Assembly (NCBI GenBank): GCA_937942465.1
Contig: CALDEO010000075.1
Span: 1-11,999, forward strand
Reading direction: 5' to 3'
Source: an uncultured Saprospiraceae bacterium
GTDB lineage: Bacteria; Bacteroidota; Bacteroidia; Chitinophagales; Saprospiraceae
Length of the DNA: 11,999 nt
Shown here: positions 1-7,808 of the stretch, piece by piece
Position numbering within the stretch: the first letter of the stretch is position 1
How the letters are laid out: every line of letters starts with the position of its first letter
Translations under genes and position numbers: made by a program
The notes under the pieces: model-generated
Databases searched by the model: none
Told to the model about the DNA's origin: nothing
The model's input: the letters and a program-made list of their open reading frames with translations, nothing else

Positions 1-812
1 TCACAGTGACCGATGCCAATGGTTGCATCATACTCTTAGAGACCAATATTGAAGCCTACACCGCGCCAACAATTGTCGAAGACTATACCGATAACATATG
101 TATCGACGATCTAGGATCCATCAATCTAAACACAGATCTTAACATCAATAACATCCTAGTCAATCTAGAAACAACCGATGACTACAACTTAGAAGACCTA
201 ACTACCGACACCTACGACATCAGTTATATAGATGAAAACAACTGTGACTATACTGAGTCAGTACTTATCACCAATAGCCCTGAGATTAATGTAAGCTTAC
301 CTGACACTATATACGGATTGCCGCTTATAGATATCGCTGTCAACCCGATCGTCGACAGCGATATTAGTTACTCATACTTATGGACTGCCGATGATAATAT
401 CTCATGTACGGACTGCAAAAACACCGTAGCCAATAGCGAAATTGACATCGATCTAGAACTACTTGTCACAAATGAAAGTGGATGTACTAAGACCGTAACA
501 ACCCATATTCAAATCGAAGAAAACAATAAATCAGTCTACATACCTAATGTATTCAACCCCAACTCTAGCAATGATGCTAACTCAAGATTCAAAGCATTTT
601 TTAGCGAAGATATTGCTCGTATAAATATTGCAATTTATGACCGATGGGGCAATGAAGTTTTTGCAAATACAGACACAAGACAGATCAACACGTGGGACGG
701 AAGTTATAAAGGATCAAGACTATCAGCAGGAGTCTATACTTACCATATTGAAGCTACTTTTGCTGATGGTAGCACCGTGCAGAAGGTAGGTGATGTGACA
801 CTGATATGGTAG
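1..812 (+). CDS. C-terminal part of a large secreted repeat protein with T9SS type B (gliding-motility-associated) sorting domain
   Basis: The reading frame is open from base 3 and continues off the left edge, so the N-terminus and true start are missing; 270 codons are visible, ending at TAG. The first visible residues, TVTDANGC, are typical of SprB-like/adhesin repeats. Related units recur as ISYIDENNC and LLVTNESGC, each a beta-strand followed by a turn with Asn and Cys. The last ~90 residues, from YIPNVFNPN onward (about 180-268 from base 6), match the CHU_C/type B sorting domain: IAIYDRWGNEVF, TWDGSYKG, then LSAGVYTYHIEA. From family knowledge, this domain directs export across the outer membrane by the type IX secretion system and attachment or release at the surface. 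A cell-surface adhesin or gliding-related protein is inferred; the missing N-terminus could hold an enzymatic domain. A PorZ homologue lies 1.4 kb downstream. No clear terminator follows. Confidence 0.9.
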   Translation, partial: TVTDANGCIILLETNIEAYTAPTIVEDYTDNICIDDLGSINLNTDLNINNILVNLETTDDYNLEDLTTDTYDISYIDENNCDYTESVLITNSPEINVSLPDTIYGLPLIDIAVNPIVDSDISYSYLWTADDNISCTDCKNTVANSEIDIDLELLVTNESGCTKTVTTHIQIEENNKSVYIPNVFNPNSSNDANSRFKAFFSEDIARINIAIYDRWGNEVFANTDTRQINTWDGSYKGSRLSAGVYTYHIEATFADGSTVQKVGDVTLIW

Positions 813-926
813 TAATGACTTAAGCGGAAATTTTAAATAAAAACAATAACCAACAGAATTAGGTCAATTTCAAATTATTCAATTTCATCGCGATGTTTAC
901 TTAAAAAGGCAACTGTTTTAAAGCGA

Positions 927-1322
927 CTAGTTTTTTTCAAAAGTATGCACTGGGAGGTCGGCAATACCCGAGGTTATGGTTTGATCAATATTCATAAAAC
1001 GACCGTCATCCCTAAAACCATAATTACCGCCATCAATCTCGATTATCACATTACCGGGATATGATATAGAGTCAAAATTTATGGGATAAATTCCGGCTTC
1101 TAGAAAAAGATGGTTAACCTCGTTACCGAAAGTTCTTACGTCCATAACAGATTCTTCATAGTCCACTCTCCATTGCTGTTGATTGGGTATAATATTGAAT
1201 GGTTCGCACTCACAACCTATATCTATTAACGAATAAAAGCCTTCTAACTGAGGATAAACTTCAGCATCTTTAGAGCAAGAAACAACTGTTGATAGCAAGA
1301 GGAATAAAAATAAATTTTTCAT
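927..1322 (-). CDS. Small lipoprotein of unknown function
   Basis: 131 codons starting at ATG. The first 16 residues form a lipoprotein signal peptide: Lys at position 3, a Leu/Phe-rich core and the lipobox VVSC, with Cys16 as the lipidated residue. The mature start, CSKDAE, is charged and acidic, which in Bacteroidota can act as a surface-export signal; surface location is an inference. The mature part is ~115 residues and looks all-beta. It begins LEGFYSLIDIGCECEPF, which recalls the opening strand of small lipocalin-like proteins, and has a Cys37-x-Cys39 pair. I do not recognise a family and assign no function. It is on the same strand as the HAD gene upstream (103-bp gap), but nothing ties the two functionally. 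No Shine-Dalgarno sequence is seen; the leader is A-rich, as is usual in this phylum. Confidence 0.75.
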   Translation of the reverse strand: MKNLFLFLLLSTVVSCSKDAEVYPQLEGFYSLIDIGCECEPFNIIPNQQQWRVDYEESVMDVRTFGNEVNHLFLEAGIYPINFDSISYPGNVIIEIDGGNYGFRDDGRFMNIDQTITSGIADLPVHTFEKN

Positions 1323-1425
1323 GTTTTTTTCTACTTAAACCCATCTTCTTGCCTTTTATTGTATCGACTTTAATCCCATTTTCATAGCCAATTTCTTAGG
1401 ATTAAAACAGACAGTAGCTCATTTA

Positions 1426-2049
1426 TTATCTTAAAAGCTCGTCCCTTACCAAACTCAAATCCTCATTTTGTGGATGATTGTAAGTAACCAAACCCAACTC
1501 TCTAGGAGGGACCAAATTTTCAGGAAGGTCGTCGATAAAAATAGTCTCTGCAGCATCCAACTTATGCTCCGCTAGAATCCGAAGGAAGATCTCTTTACTA
1601 GGTTTCTTAAGGCCCATCTTGTGGGAATAATAAGTCTGATCAAAATATCTAATGTCCCAATCCTCGACACCATGCTCTTCTTTGAGATGTGCTGATACCC
1701 AAGCTAAATGCAACTCATTGGTATTGCTCATCAGGTATACATTATATTGCTGACGCATCTCCAATAAGAAATCTAAACTTGCTCTGGGGATACCGATTAG
1801 CATGGCATTCCAAGCATCGATGATATCTCTTGGATCGAGCTGTTTACCAAAATGGTGTTGAATATTCCACAAGAAGGTTTCGGTATTGATCTTGCCCATT
1901 TCGTATTTGTCAAAAAATAGTTTTTGATCTGGAGTTAACTGAGCAAAAGTAAAATCACCACCCACCAATGCTTGCAGTGCAGACTCCGTACGTCGGTAAT
2001 CTATGTGTATAAGGATACCGCCAAAATCAAAAATGATGTTCTTAATCAT
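1426..2049 (-). CDS. HAD-family hydrolase, YihX-like (HAD-IA) putative phosphatase
   Basis: 207 residues from the ATG at 2049, chosen because MIKNIIFDFGG is where this family normally begins; an in-frame ATG at 2079 would add ten residues (FLFYSYIGF region) with no family counterpart. HAD motifs are all visible: motif I IIFDFGG with nucleophile Asp8; motif II LMSNTN with Ser108; motif III Lys149 in KKPSKEIF; motif IV FIDDLPEN with Asp173/Asp174. The helical cap lies between motifs I and II (about 15-90). The general-acid Asp two residues after the nucleophile is Gly10 (DFG), as in YihX-type sugar phosphatases and some haloacid-dehalogenase relatives. Likely a cytosolic phosphatase acting on a small phosphorylated metabolite; the substrate cannot be told from sequence. 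It is divergent from porZ. Confidence 0.88.
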   Translation of the reverse strand: MIKNIIFDFGGILIHIDYRRTESALQALVGGDFTFAQLTPDQKLFFDKYEMGKINTETFLWNIQHHFGKQLDPRDIIDAWNAMLIGIPRASLDFLLEMRQQYNVYLMSNTNELHLAWVSAHLKEEHGVEDWDIRYFDQTYYSHKMGLKKPSKEIFLRILAEHKLDAAETIFIDDLPENLVPPRELGLVTYNHPQNEDLSLVRDELLR

Positions 2050-2211
2050 AAAGCCAATGTACGAATAGAAGAGAAACATTTAGATCTGAAATCAATGCTA
2101 TAATTGTAAGCTTGAGTAATAAGTACAATTTGTAGGTGCTTATGGCGACGATCAACAGAATATTTGGAGTACTTTTAACAATATTTTTTTGTTTCACTGG
2201 TTAGGTAAAGT

Positions 2212-4545
2212 ATGATTAATAAGTATCTACGCATATTCTCTTTAGGGTTGGTTTTAACAGTATTTGCGTCAAGCATACAAGCTCAAAGTAATATACCTAT
2301 CGGTACCTGGAAGTCGTATCTACCCTATCAAAATGGTAGACTCGTAACCCAAAATCAAGATAAAGTCATATATGCTACCGAGTGGTCTATTATGACCATC
2401 GATAAAGAAGACAACGCCATAGATTTTTTGACGAAAGTCGAGGGGCTCTCTGATGTCGGCATAGAATTAATCGAATACGACACATTCAACGATCAACTAG
2501 TGATTGCTTATAACAATAGTAATATGGACATCGTCAAAGATGACCAAGTGATCAATGTATCTGACTTACTCAGGAACACCAATATCTTGGGTGATCGAAC
2601 GATACAAGATATTCATATAGCAAATGAAAAGTACTGTTACATAGCTACAGCATTTGGTATCGTAGAATTTGATTTACAAGATTACCTTTTTGGGTTTACT
2701 GCTTTTACAGATTTACGGATTTATGATATCACTACAGCAGATAATATAATCTATGCAGCTACAGATGATGGCGTATATTTTGCCAATCTTATTAACTCTC
2801 CTAACCTTGCGGACTTCAGTACTTGGAGTCTATTGGATGAGACATACGGGATGCCAGTTCTCTACAACTCTCAAGTATTGGGTAGTCGAGGATCTGATGT
2901 ATATATTGTAGCTGAGGATAAGTTGTATAGTGGCGATCTAGCTGGTTTTACTACGGTTATAGAAATCGAAGAAGGATTCACGCCGGAGTTTATCTCTGCT
3001 GACGAGGGTACTTTGATGATGGGATTACAAGATGATGGATCACAAAGTAAAGTACTGTTTTTTGATGCAAATAATGACTTCGTGGAGTCTCCATTCAACT
3101 GTGTTAACAGACTGCAAGGTGCTATTATCGATCAGCAAGGTAGAGTGTGGTACGGAGAGCGATTTAATGGTATCAGGATGAGTCCTGGGATCGGCCAAGA
3201 GTGCAGTAGAATGTCAATCAATAGCCCTCAATCACATATTGGATCTGATGTGGCTTTCAAAAAAAATAAAGCATTCGTAGCATCGGGTGGAGTATCAGAT
3301 GGGTTTGGGTATTTATTTTCTAGAGAGGGTTATTATCAACTTGAAGAAGGTACTTGGACAACATACAATCAAGACAATATTGATATCGTAAGGGAAAATG
3401 ATATCGTAAACCTATATACCGTAGCTACACATCCTACGCTTAATAAATTATACATTGGTAGTTACTGGGGTGGAGTCCTAGAGAGAGATCTCGATACCGA
3501 CGAGTATGTCCTATTTGATGATACCAATAGTAGCCTCCGTACAGATGTAGGTGATACTGAGCGAGTCAAGATCACAGATATGGAGTTTGATGATGACAAA
3601 AACCTCTGGATCACCAACTTTGGCGCAGAGAAGGCACTCTCCGTATATACTGCCGAAGGTACTTGGCACTCATTTGATCTGAACGCTGATGGACGAGTCA
3701 TAGACGTTGCGATAGATCCATTTGGATATAAGTGGATTGCCGTCATTGGTAACTCAGGTGGATTGCTCATATATGATGACAATGGTACGATCGCTGACCC
3801 TACAGATGATAGACAGCGATTTCTTAATATCGGTAATAGTACGATCAGCACCAATCTAATCAATAGCGTTGCTGCTGATCTTAATGGCGACGTATGGCTC
3901 GGTACTGCTGAGGGACCGATCGTATTTGAGTGTGGAGCCAACTCATTTGACCTATCTGGTTGTGAAGGCTCTCGACGTAAAGTGTTACAAGATAGTATTG
4001 CTGCTTTCTTACTACAGACAGAGGAGATCAGAGCGATCGAGGTAGATGGTGCCAATAGAAAATGGTTTGGTACACGTAACGGTATATTCGTACAATCACC
4101 TGACGGAGAAGAGCAGGTTATGAAGTTTGATGTAAGCAACTCACCACTATTTGATAATACAATCAATACCCTATCGTATAATGGCGAATCTGGCGAGATG
4201 TTTATCATCTCAGATAAAGGGATGCAAGTATACCGTACTGATGCTACCGATCCTGAAAGAGTACATGTAGAGGAAAATATTTATGCTTTTCCAAATCCCG
4301 TAAGACCTGACTATAATGGGCCTATTGCAATCAAAGGACTCGTGGAAGATGCTCGAGTAAAAATCACGGATATCAATGGCAAGCTCGTATATGAGACCAC
4401 TGCACTTGGTGGGCAAGCGATATGGGACGGTAAAGACTACCTAGGTGCTGATGCAGCAGCTGGAGTCTACCTAATATTCAGCTCAAGTCGTGATAACTTT
4501 AGAGATCCTGATGCCTTTGCGACTAAGATCATGTTGATGCGATAA
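2212..4545 (+). CDS. porZ: PorZ, T9SS surface attachment-complex protein (two beta-propellers plus C-terminal domain)
   Basis: 777 residues. Signal peptide 1-24 (hydrophobic core, cleavage after SIQA). The mature start IPIGTWKSYLPYQNG, followed by YATEWSIMTID and GLSDVGIELIEYD, is characteristic of the PorZ N-terminal propeller. Repeated propeller blades follow, for example IYAATDDGVYF, GRVWYGERFNGI, LWITNF, DVWLGTAEGPIVF and KWFGTRNGIFV, resembling two-component-regulator propeller blades. The last ~92 residues (from VEENIYAFPNPV) are a type A-like T9SS C-terminal domain: VKITDINGKLVYE, IWDGKDYLG, AAGVYLIFSS. In Porphyromonas gingivalis PorZ keeps this domain and works with PorU, PorV and PorQ, presenting anionic lipopolysaccharide for anchoring of secreted cargo. 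The same role is inferred here, though A-LPS itself may not exist in this organism. No partner T9SS gene adjoins it. A weak AGG lies ~10 bp before the ATG. Confidence 0.9.
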   Translation: MINKYLRIFSLGLVLTVFASSIQAQSNIPIGTWKSYLPYQNGRLVTQNQDKVIYATEWSIMTIDKEDNAIDFLTKVEGLSDVGIELIEYDTFNDQLVIAYNNSNMDIVKDDQVINVSDLLRNTNILGDRTIQDIHIANEKYCYIATAFGIVEFDLQDYLFGFTAFTDLRIYDITTADNIIYAATDDGVYFANLINSPNLADFSTWSLLDETYGMPVLYNSQVLGSRGSDVYIVAEDKLYSGDLAGFTTVIEIEEGFTPEFISADEGTLMMGLQDDGSQSKVLFFDANNDFVESPFNCVNRLQGAIIDQQGRVWYGERFNGIRMSPGIGQECSRMSINSPQSHIGSDVAFKKNKAFVASGGVSDGFGYLFSREGYYQLEEGTWTTYNQDNIDIVRENDIVNLYTVATHPTLNKLYIGSYWGGVLERDLDTDEYVLFDDTNSSLRTDVGDTERVKITDMEFDDDKNLWITNFGAEKALSVYTAEGTWHSFDLNADGRVIDVAIDPFGYKWIAVIGNSGGLLIYDDNGTIADPTDDRQRFLNIGNSTISTNLINSVAADLNGDVWLGTAEGPIVFECGANSFDLSGCEGSRRKVLQDSIAAFLLQTEEIRAIEVDGANRKWFGTRNGIFVQSPDGEEQVMKFDVSNSPLFDNTINTLSYNGESGEMFIISDKGMQVYRTDATDPERVHVEENIYAFPNPVRPDYNGPIAIKGLVEDARVKITDINGKLVYETTALGGQAIWDGKDYLGADAAAGVYLIFSSSRDNFRDPDAFATKIMLMR

Positions 4546-4599
4546 GGATAGTCACATTGTAACTATATTTCCTCAGATCAATAATCACTTTAAAAAGAT

Positions 4600-5742
4600 C
4601 TAAACGGTGGTAGCCTTGACTTTTTCAATAATTTCTTTATAGAATTGCTCATACGCCGGTAGTATGACTTTAATATCAAATGTCTTGGCATGCGCTACAG
4701 CAGCATCTCTAAATCGCTGATGAACAACTGGATCTGTAATTATTTCAATAGCTTTCTTAGCCATATTTTCTATATCTCCTACCTCAAATAAGTATCCTGT
4801 CTTACCATCAATATTGACCTCTGGTAGTCCACCGATATTAGTAGATATGATTGGTATTTCGCAGGCCATCGCCTCTAATGCCGATAGACCGAATGATTCG
4901 TTCTGTGATGGAAGTATAAATAAATCTCCAATAGCCAATAACTCTTCTACTGCATGTTGCTTACCTAGAAATCGTACACAATCTGTAATCCCTTTTTGAC
5001 GACATAGATCTTCGACATCTGCCCGCTCTGGACCATCGCCTATAAGCAACAATTTAGATGGAGTAGCTTTATTGATTCGATCAAATACCTCAACTACATC
5101 AGTAACTCTTTTTACTTTTCTAAAGTTGGAAGTATGTAGTATTATCTTTTCGCCCTTGGGTGCTATCGCTTTTTTGAAATGCTCTTTATCTCTTTTACTG
5201 AATCTCTCAAGGTCTATGAAATTGGGAATTACCATGATATCTGTTGTAATATTAAAACTATCTAGAGTCTGCGACTTCAAGTTCTGTGATACCGCAGTGA
5301 CTCCATCAGAGTTATTGATACTAAACTCTACTACTGGAGAAAAACTTTTATCATTCCCGACAAGGGTAATATCTGTACCGTGTAATGTAGTGACAATCGG
5401 GATAGATATGCCTTGAGATGCAAGTACACATTTGGCCATGTACGCAACTGCCGCATGTGGTATGGCATAATGTACATGTAAGAGATCTAGTTTTTCATGC
5501 TTTACGACATCTACCAACTTACTTGCGAGTGCCGTCTCATAAGGAGAATGCTCAAACAGCGGATACTCCATTGAAGATACTTCATGAAAGAAAATATTAG
5601 CATAAAAGCCCAATAATCTTGCTGGTCTTTGATACGTAATGAAATGTACGTTATGCCCATTTTCAGCCAATGCAATACCCAACTCTGTCGCAACAACTCC
5701 ACTCCCACCAAAGGTTGGATAACAAACTACACCTATATTCAT
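4600..5742 (-). CDS. bshA: BshA, N-acetyl-alpha-D-glucosaminyl L-malate synthase (bacillithiol biosynthesis)
   Basis: 380 residues, full length for the family. It is a GT4 glycosyltransferase with GT-B fold. N-terminal domain: MNIGVVCYPTFGGSGVVATELG, with the Gly-rich loop, then HVHYAIPHA (89-97) and VTTLHGTDITLVG (118-129), all signature BshA segments. C-terminal nucleotide-sugar domain: LHTSNFRKVKR (202-212), LLIGDGPER (232-240) and the E-x7-E motif Glu282/Glu290 in ESFGLSALEAM. The enzyme transfers GlcNAc from UDP-GlcNAc to L-malate, the first committed step to bacillithiol, in the cytosol. BshB and BshC are not in the window, which is common because the bsh genes are usually dispersed. 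It converges on porZ (54-bp gap) and diverges from the MerR gene (226-bp gap). No Shine-Dalgarno sequence. Confidence 0.95.
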   Translation of the reverse strand: MNIGVVCYPTFGGSGVVATELGIALAENGHNVHFITYQRPARLLGFYANIFFHEVSSMEYPLFEHSPYETALASKLVDVVKHEKLDLLHVHYAIPHAAVAYMAKCVLASQGISIPIVTTLHGTDITLVGNDKSFSPVVEFSINNSDGVTAVSQNLKSQTLDSFNITTDIMVIPNFIDLERFSKRDKEHFKKAIAPKGEKIILHTSNFRKVKRVTDVVEVFDRINKATPSKLLLIGDGPERADVEDLCRQKGITDCVRFLGKQHAVEELLAIGDLFILPSQNESFGLSALEAMACEIPIISTNIGGLPEVNIDGKTGYLFEVGDIENMAKKAIEIITDPVVHQRFRDAAVAHAKTFDIKVILPAYEQFYKEIIEKVKATTV

Positions 5743-5917
5743 ATATCGACTTTCATTTAAAACTTCTTAATAAAGATGCAAAATCTAAACAATAAAGCAA
5801 ATTGAGCATTAAAATTGTAGTAATTGCTTGCATCAGTACAGTGGTAACTCTTAAATCTAGTTGTTAACTTTTATAAGAGCCCGCAAAAAACATATTAATA
5901 CAGAAACAAAAAAGTCC

Positions 5918-5955
5918 GCATCTTGTTTTAACAGACTTAGTCCGTTGCAAGACGC
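5918..5955. promoter_or_regulatory. Imperfect hairpin/dyad just upstream of the MerR-B12 gene
   Basis: The inner arms are AACAGAC (5930-5936) and GTCCGTT (5940-5946), separated by TTA, with one A/C mismatch. The outer arms are GCATCTTG (5918-5925) and CAAGACGC (5948-5955), again with one A/C mismatch. The inner dyad is 17 bp and ends 22 bp before the start codon at 5969. It could be an operator for the MerR-type protein itself, which binds as a dimer or tetramer, or an mRNA hairpin in the leader. The inverted repeat is read directly; the role is inferred. Confidence 0.4.
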
Positions 5956-5968
5956 ATGGTGAAATTTT

Positions 5969-6868
5969 ATGGTAATATATAGTATCAACGATATCGAAAA
6001 ATTGTCTGGCGTAAAAGCGCATACAATCCGTATATGGGAAAAGAGGTACGGTATTATCAACCCTAAAAGAACTGATAAAAATATTCGATATTTTGATGAC
6101 GTAGATCTTAAGTTGATCTTGAACATTGCAATATTGAACAGAAGCGGTATAAAAATATCTCATATTGCTAAGCTCAGTCAAGAAGAAATCTATCAAAAGG
6201 TAACCGACATCACTGAAGTCGATGCAATATTTGAAGATGAACTCGATGCACTTACTCTTGCAGTATTAGAGTTGAGCGAGGTTAAGTTTGTCAAAGTATT
6301 AGATAAGAAAATAGAGCTTAGGGGATTTGAAGACACAATGGATACCGTTATATATCCACTACTTGATAAACTGAGTACTATGTGGATCGCTGGATCTATA
6401 AAAGGTGCTCACGAACATTTTGTAAGTAATCTCATAAGAAGAAAAACGATCAGTGCAATAGATCAGTTGGAGATAAAGTACAAGGGTAAAGAACCTAAAG
6501 GTTTGATATTCTTACCTAAAAATGAAAATCACGAGCTTAGCCTACTCTTCTTACATTTTATATTGAAAAAGCTTGGTCATAAGACGATTAGTCTTGGATT
6601 TGATATCCCCCTTACTGATATTGTGGATGCTTATAACATCTACAAACCTGACTATGTATTTACGATCATCAACGATACATACTCCGAAGAGCCTATCCAA
6701 GGTTTCATAGATATGCTCTGCAGTCAACTAGCCGAGTCTAAGGTCATCCTATCGGGATACCAAGTAGTAAAGCAGAACTTTGAAGTACCTAACAATTGTG
6801 TAATATTAAAGGGACTGGGCGAAGTAAAAAAAATGTTTTCTGAAATTAATATCTCAGTATCACAATAA
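5969..6868 (+). CDS. MerR-family transcriptional regulator with cobalamin-binding domain (CarH/LitR type)
   Basis: 299 residues. Residues 3-70 are a MerR helix-turn-helix: YSINDIEKLSGVKAHTIRIWEKRYGIINPKR, then the wing NIRYFDDVDLKLI. Residues ~90-170 are the B12 cap (methionine-synthase-like four-helix) domain with an intact Wx9EH signature (Trp139, Glu149-His150). Residues ~175-295 are a Rossmann-like B12-binding domain: KGLIFLPKNENHELS, with the base-off motif E186-x-H188-x-x-S191 in place of E/D-x-H-x-x-G, then LGHKTISLGFDIPL and YVFTIIND. In CarH, adenosylcobalamin promotes a DNA-binding tetramer that light breaks apart, de-repressing carotenoid genes. The retained Trp, Glu-His and ligand His support B12 binding here; light response is inferred. 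No carotenoid genes are in the window, but yceI follows. The leader contains an imperfect dyad. Confidence 0.88.
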   Translation: MVIYSINDIEKLSGVKAHTIRIWEKRYGIINPKRTDKNIRYFDDVDLKLILNIAILNRSGIKISHIAKLSQEEIYQKVTDITEVDAIFEDELDALTLAVLELSEVKFVKVLDKKIELRGFEDTMDTVIYPLLDKLSTMWIAGSIKGAHEHFVSNLIRRKTISAIDQLEIKYKGKEPKGLIFLPKNENHELSLLFLHFILKKLGHKTISLGFDIPLTDIVDAYNIYKPDYVFTIINDTYSEEPIQGFIDMLCSQLAESKVILSGYQVVKQNFEVPNNCVILKGLGEVKKMFSEINISVSQ

Positions 6869-6873
6869 AATGA

Positions 6874-6905
6874 AACTTATTGCCCTTCTAATGGCTTAAT
6901 AAGTT
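6874..6905 (+). other. Inverted repeat between the MerR and YceI genes
   Basis: AACTTATT (6874-6881) pairs perfectly with AATAAGTT (6898-6905), and the 16-nt loop holds a further GCC (6882-6884)/GGC (6893-6895) pairing. No T-run follows, so it is not a standard intrinsic terminator. In a merR-yceI transcript it could be a processing or stability hairpin. I see no TAnnTTTG promoter element in this gap. Confidence 0.35.
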
Positions 6906-6939
6906 CTAATCAATTCAATTTATTCAAAACAAATCAACT

Positions 6940-7608
6940 ATGAAAATTTTAATAAATTCATTTTTAATGGTAGCATTCCTTTCTGTAATGGTTTCATGTA
7001 AAAATGATTCTGGTGCAAAAGCTACAACTACTGCAGCTGCCGCTGCCGCAGATGCAACTGGTAAAACATATACTGTAGACACTGCTGCAAGTATGATCAT
7101 GTGGGAAGGATCAAAAATAGCTGGTACTCACGCAGGTACAATGAATGTAAAAGACGGATCTATCTCTGTAGAGAAAGGTGCAGTAACAGGTGGTAAATTT
7201 ACTATCGATATGAATAGTATCAATGTAACTGATCTTGAAGGTGAGAAAAAAGCTTACCTAGAGTCGCACCTAAAGGGTTCTTCTGATGATAATGCTGATG
7301 ATTTTTTCAACGTTGCAAAATACCCAACAGCAACTTTTGAAATCACAAAATTAACAGCACTTGATAATGACGCAGATGCGTCACACCTAGTATACGGTAA
7401 CTTAACACTTAAGGAACAAACTAAACAAATTGGCTTTAGATCTAAGATTGAAGTTACTGCTGCAGGTATATCTGTATCAACTCCTAAGTTTACAATCGAT
7501 CGTACTCAATGGGGTATCAAATACGGATCTGACAAGTTCTTTGATAACTTAAAAGATAAAGCAATCAATGATAACATGAGTATCCAGATCAAATTGATGG
7601 CGAAGTAA
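6940..7608 (+). CDS. YceI-family lipoprotein (polyisoprenoid-binding-type beta-barrel)
   Basis: 222 residues. Residues 1-20 are a lipoprotein signal peptide with lipobox VMVSC; Cys20 is the lipidation site and the next residues, KNDS, resemble a Bacteroidota surface-export signal. A Lys/Thr/Ala-rich linker (about 24-41, with six consecutive Ala) joins it to a YceI domain (42-222): YTVDTAASMIMWEGSKIAGTHAG, GGKFTIDMNSINVTD, LKGSSDDNADDFFNVAKYPTATFEI, YGNLTLKEQTKQIGF, and FTIDRTQWGIKYGS. YceI proteins are lipocalin-like barrels; the Thermus homologue TTHA0802 holds a long polyisoprenoid chain, and E. coli YceI is periplasmic and induced at high pH. Here it is probably anchored in the outer membrane or at the surface. 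It lies 71 bp after the MerR-B12 gene on the same strand, so co-transcription is plausible, and is closed by a strong terminator. Confidence 0.92.
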   Translation: MKILINSFLMVAFLSVMVSCKNDSGAKATTTAAAAAADATGKTYTVDTAASMIMWEGSKIAGTHAGTMNVKDGSISVEKGAVTGGKFTIDMNSINVTDLEGEKKAYLESHLKGSSDDNADDFFNVAKYPTATFEITKLTALDNDADASHLVYGNLTLKEQTKQIGFRSKIEVTAAGISVSTPKFTIDRTQWGIKYGSDKFFDNLKDKAINDNMSIQIKLMAK

Positions 7609-7677
7609 TAAATGACTTAAACTACACTATATAGTAGTACAAAGTTGATACCCTTTTAAGGGAATAAACAATATACG

Positions 7678-7715
7678 ATGCGAAGAAGCTTACGAGTTTC
7701 TTCGCATTTTTTTTT
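7678..7715 (+). terminator. Strong intrinsic terminator after the YceI gene
   Basis: The arms ATGCGAAGAA (7678-7687) and TTCTTCGCAT (7698-7707) are perfectly complementary over 10 bp. The stem can extend inward by G-T, C-G and T-A pairs to a TACG tetraloop. It runs straight into nine T residues (7707-7715). It should end the merR-yceI transcript. Confidence 0.9.
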
Positions 7716-7779
7716 GGCACATAACAATGTCTTGATGTGTTAATTATCAGCAATATACAAATAATGTATTTTTATTATA

Positions 7780-7787
7780 TATATTTG
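7780..7787 (+). promoter_or_regulatory. Bacteroidota-type -7 promoter element before the beta-barrel gene at 7809
   Basis: TATATTTG fits the TAnnTTTG consensus used by the primary sigma factor of Bacteroidota, and ends 21 bp before the ATG at 7809. I see no TTG at the expected -33 distance, and the region is very AT-rich, so this is moderate evidence only. The implied leader is short, about 15 nt. Confidence 0.5.
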
Positions 7788-7808
7788 TATTACGAAATTT
7801 TACAGACA

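Noticed and set aside
886..895. Perfect palindrome CATCGCGATG between the first two genes
   Set aside because: Ten bases only, no second copy and no T-run; likely chance.
2104..2132. Promoter for porZ: TTG, 17 bp, then TACAATTTG
   Set aside because: The -7 box has three bases between TA and TTTG rather than two, so it misses the consensus; left uncalled.
3462..4208. Long open frame (248 codons) on the minus strand inside porZ, and shorter ones at 2871-3098 and 4210-4416
   Set aside because: They are antisense to a clearly real gene, their translations are low-complexity (Ser/Pro/Leu-rich) and match nothing, and they have no promoter element.
4549..4565. Hairpin TAGTCAC/GTAACTA between convergent porZ and bshA as a bidirectional terminator
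   Set aside because: The stem has a central mismatch and only 3-nt loop with no proper T-run on either side; too weak to call.
4814..5600. Plus-strand open frames within bshA
   Set aside because: Antisense to a full-length, motif-complete BshA; no independent support.
5857..6196. Two overlapping minus-strand open frames across the start of the MerR gene
   Set aside because: They oppose the conserved helix-turn-helix coding sequence, translate to Phe/Ile/Ser-rich chains without domains and lack start signals.
7039..7063. Alanine tract in the YceI protein as an unstable microsatellite
   Set aside because: Codons are mixed (GCA, GCT, GCC) with only two copies of GCTGCC; it is simply a flexible linker after the lipidated cysteine.
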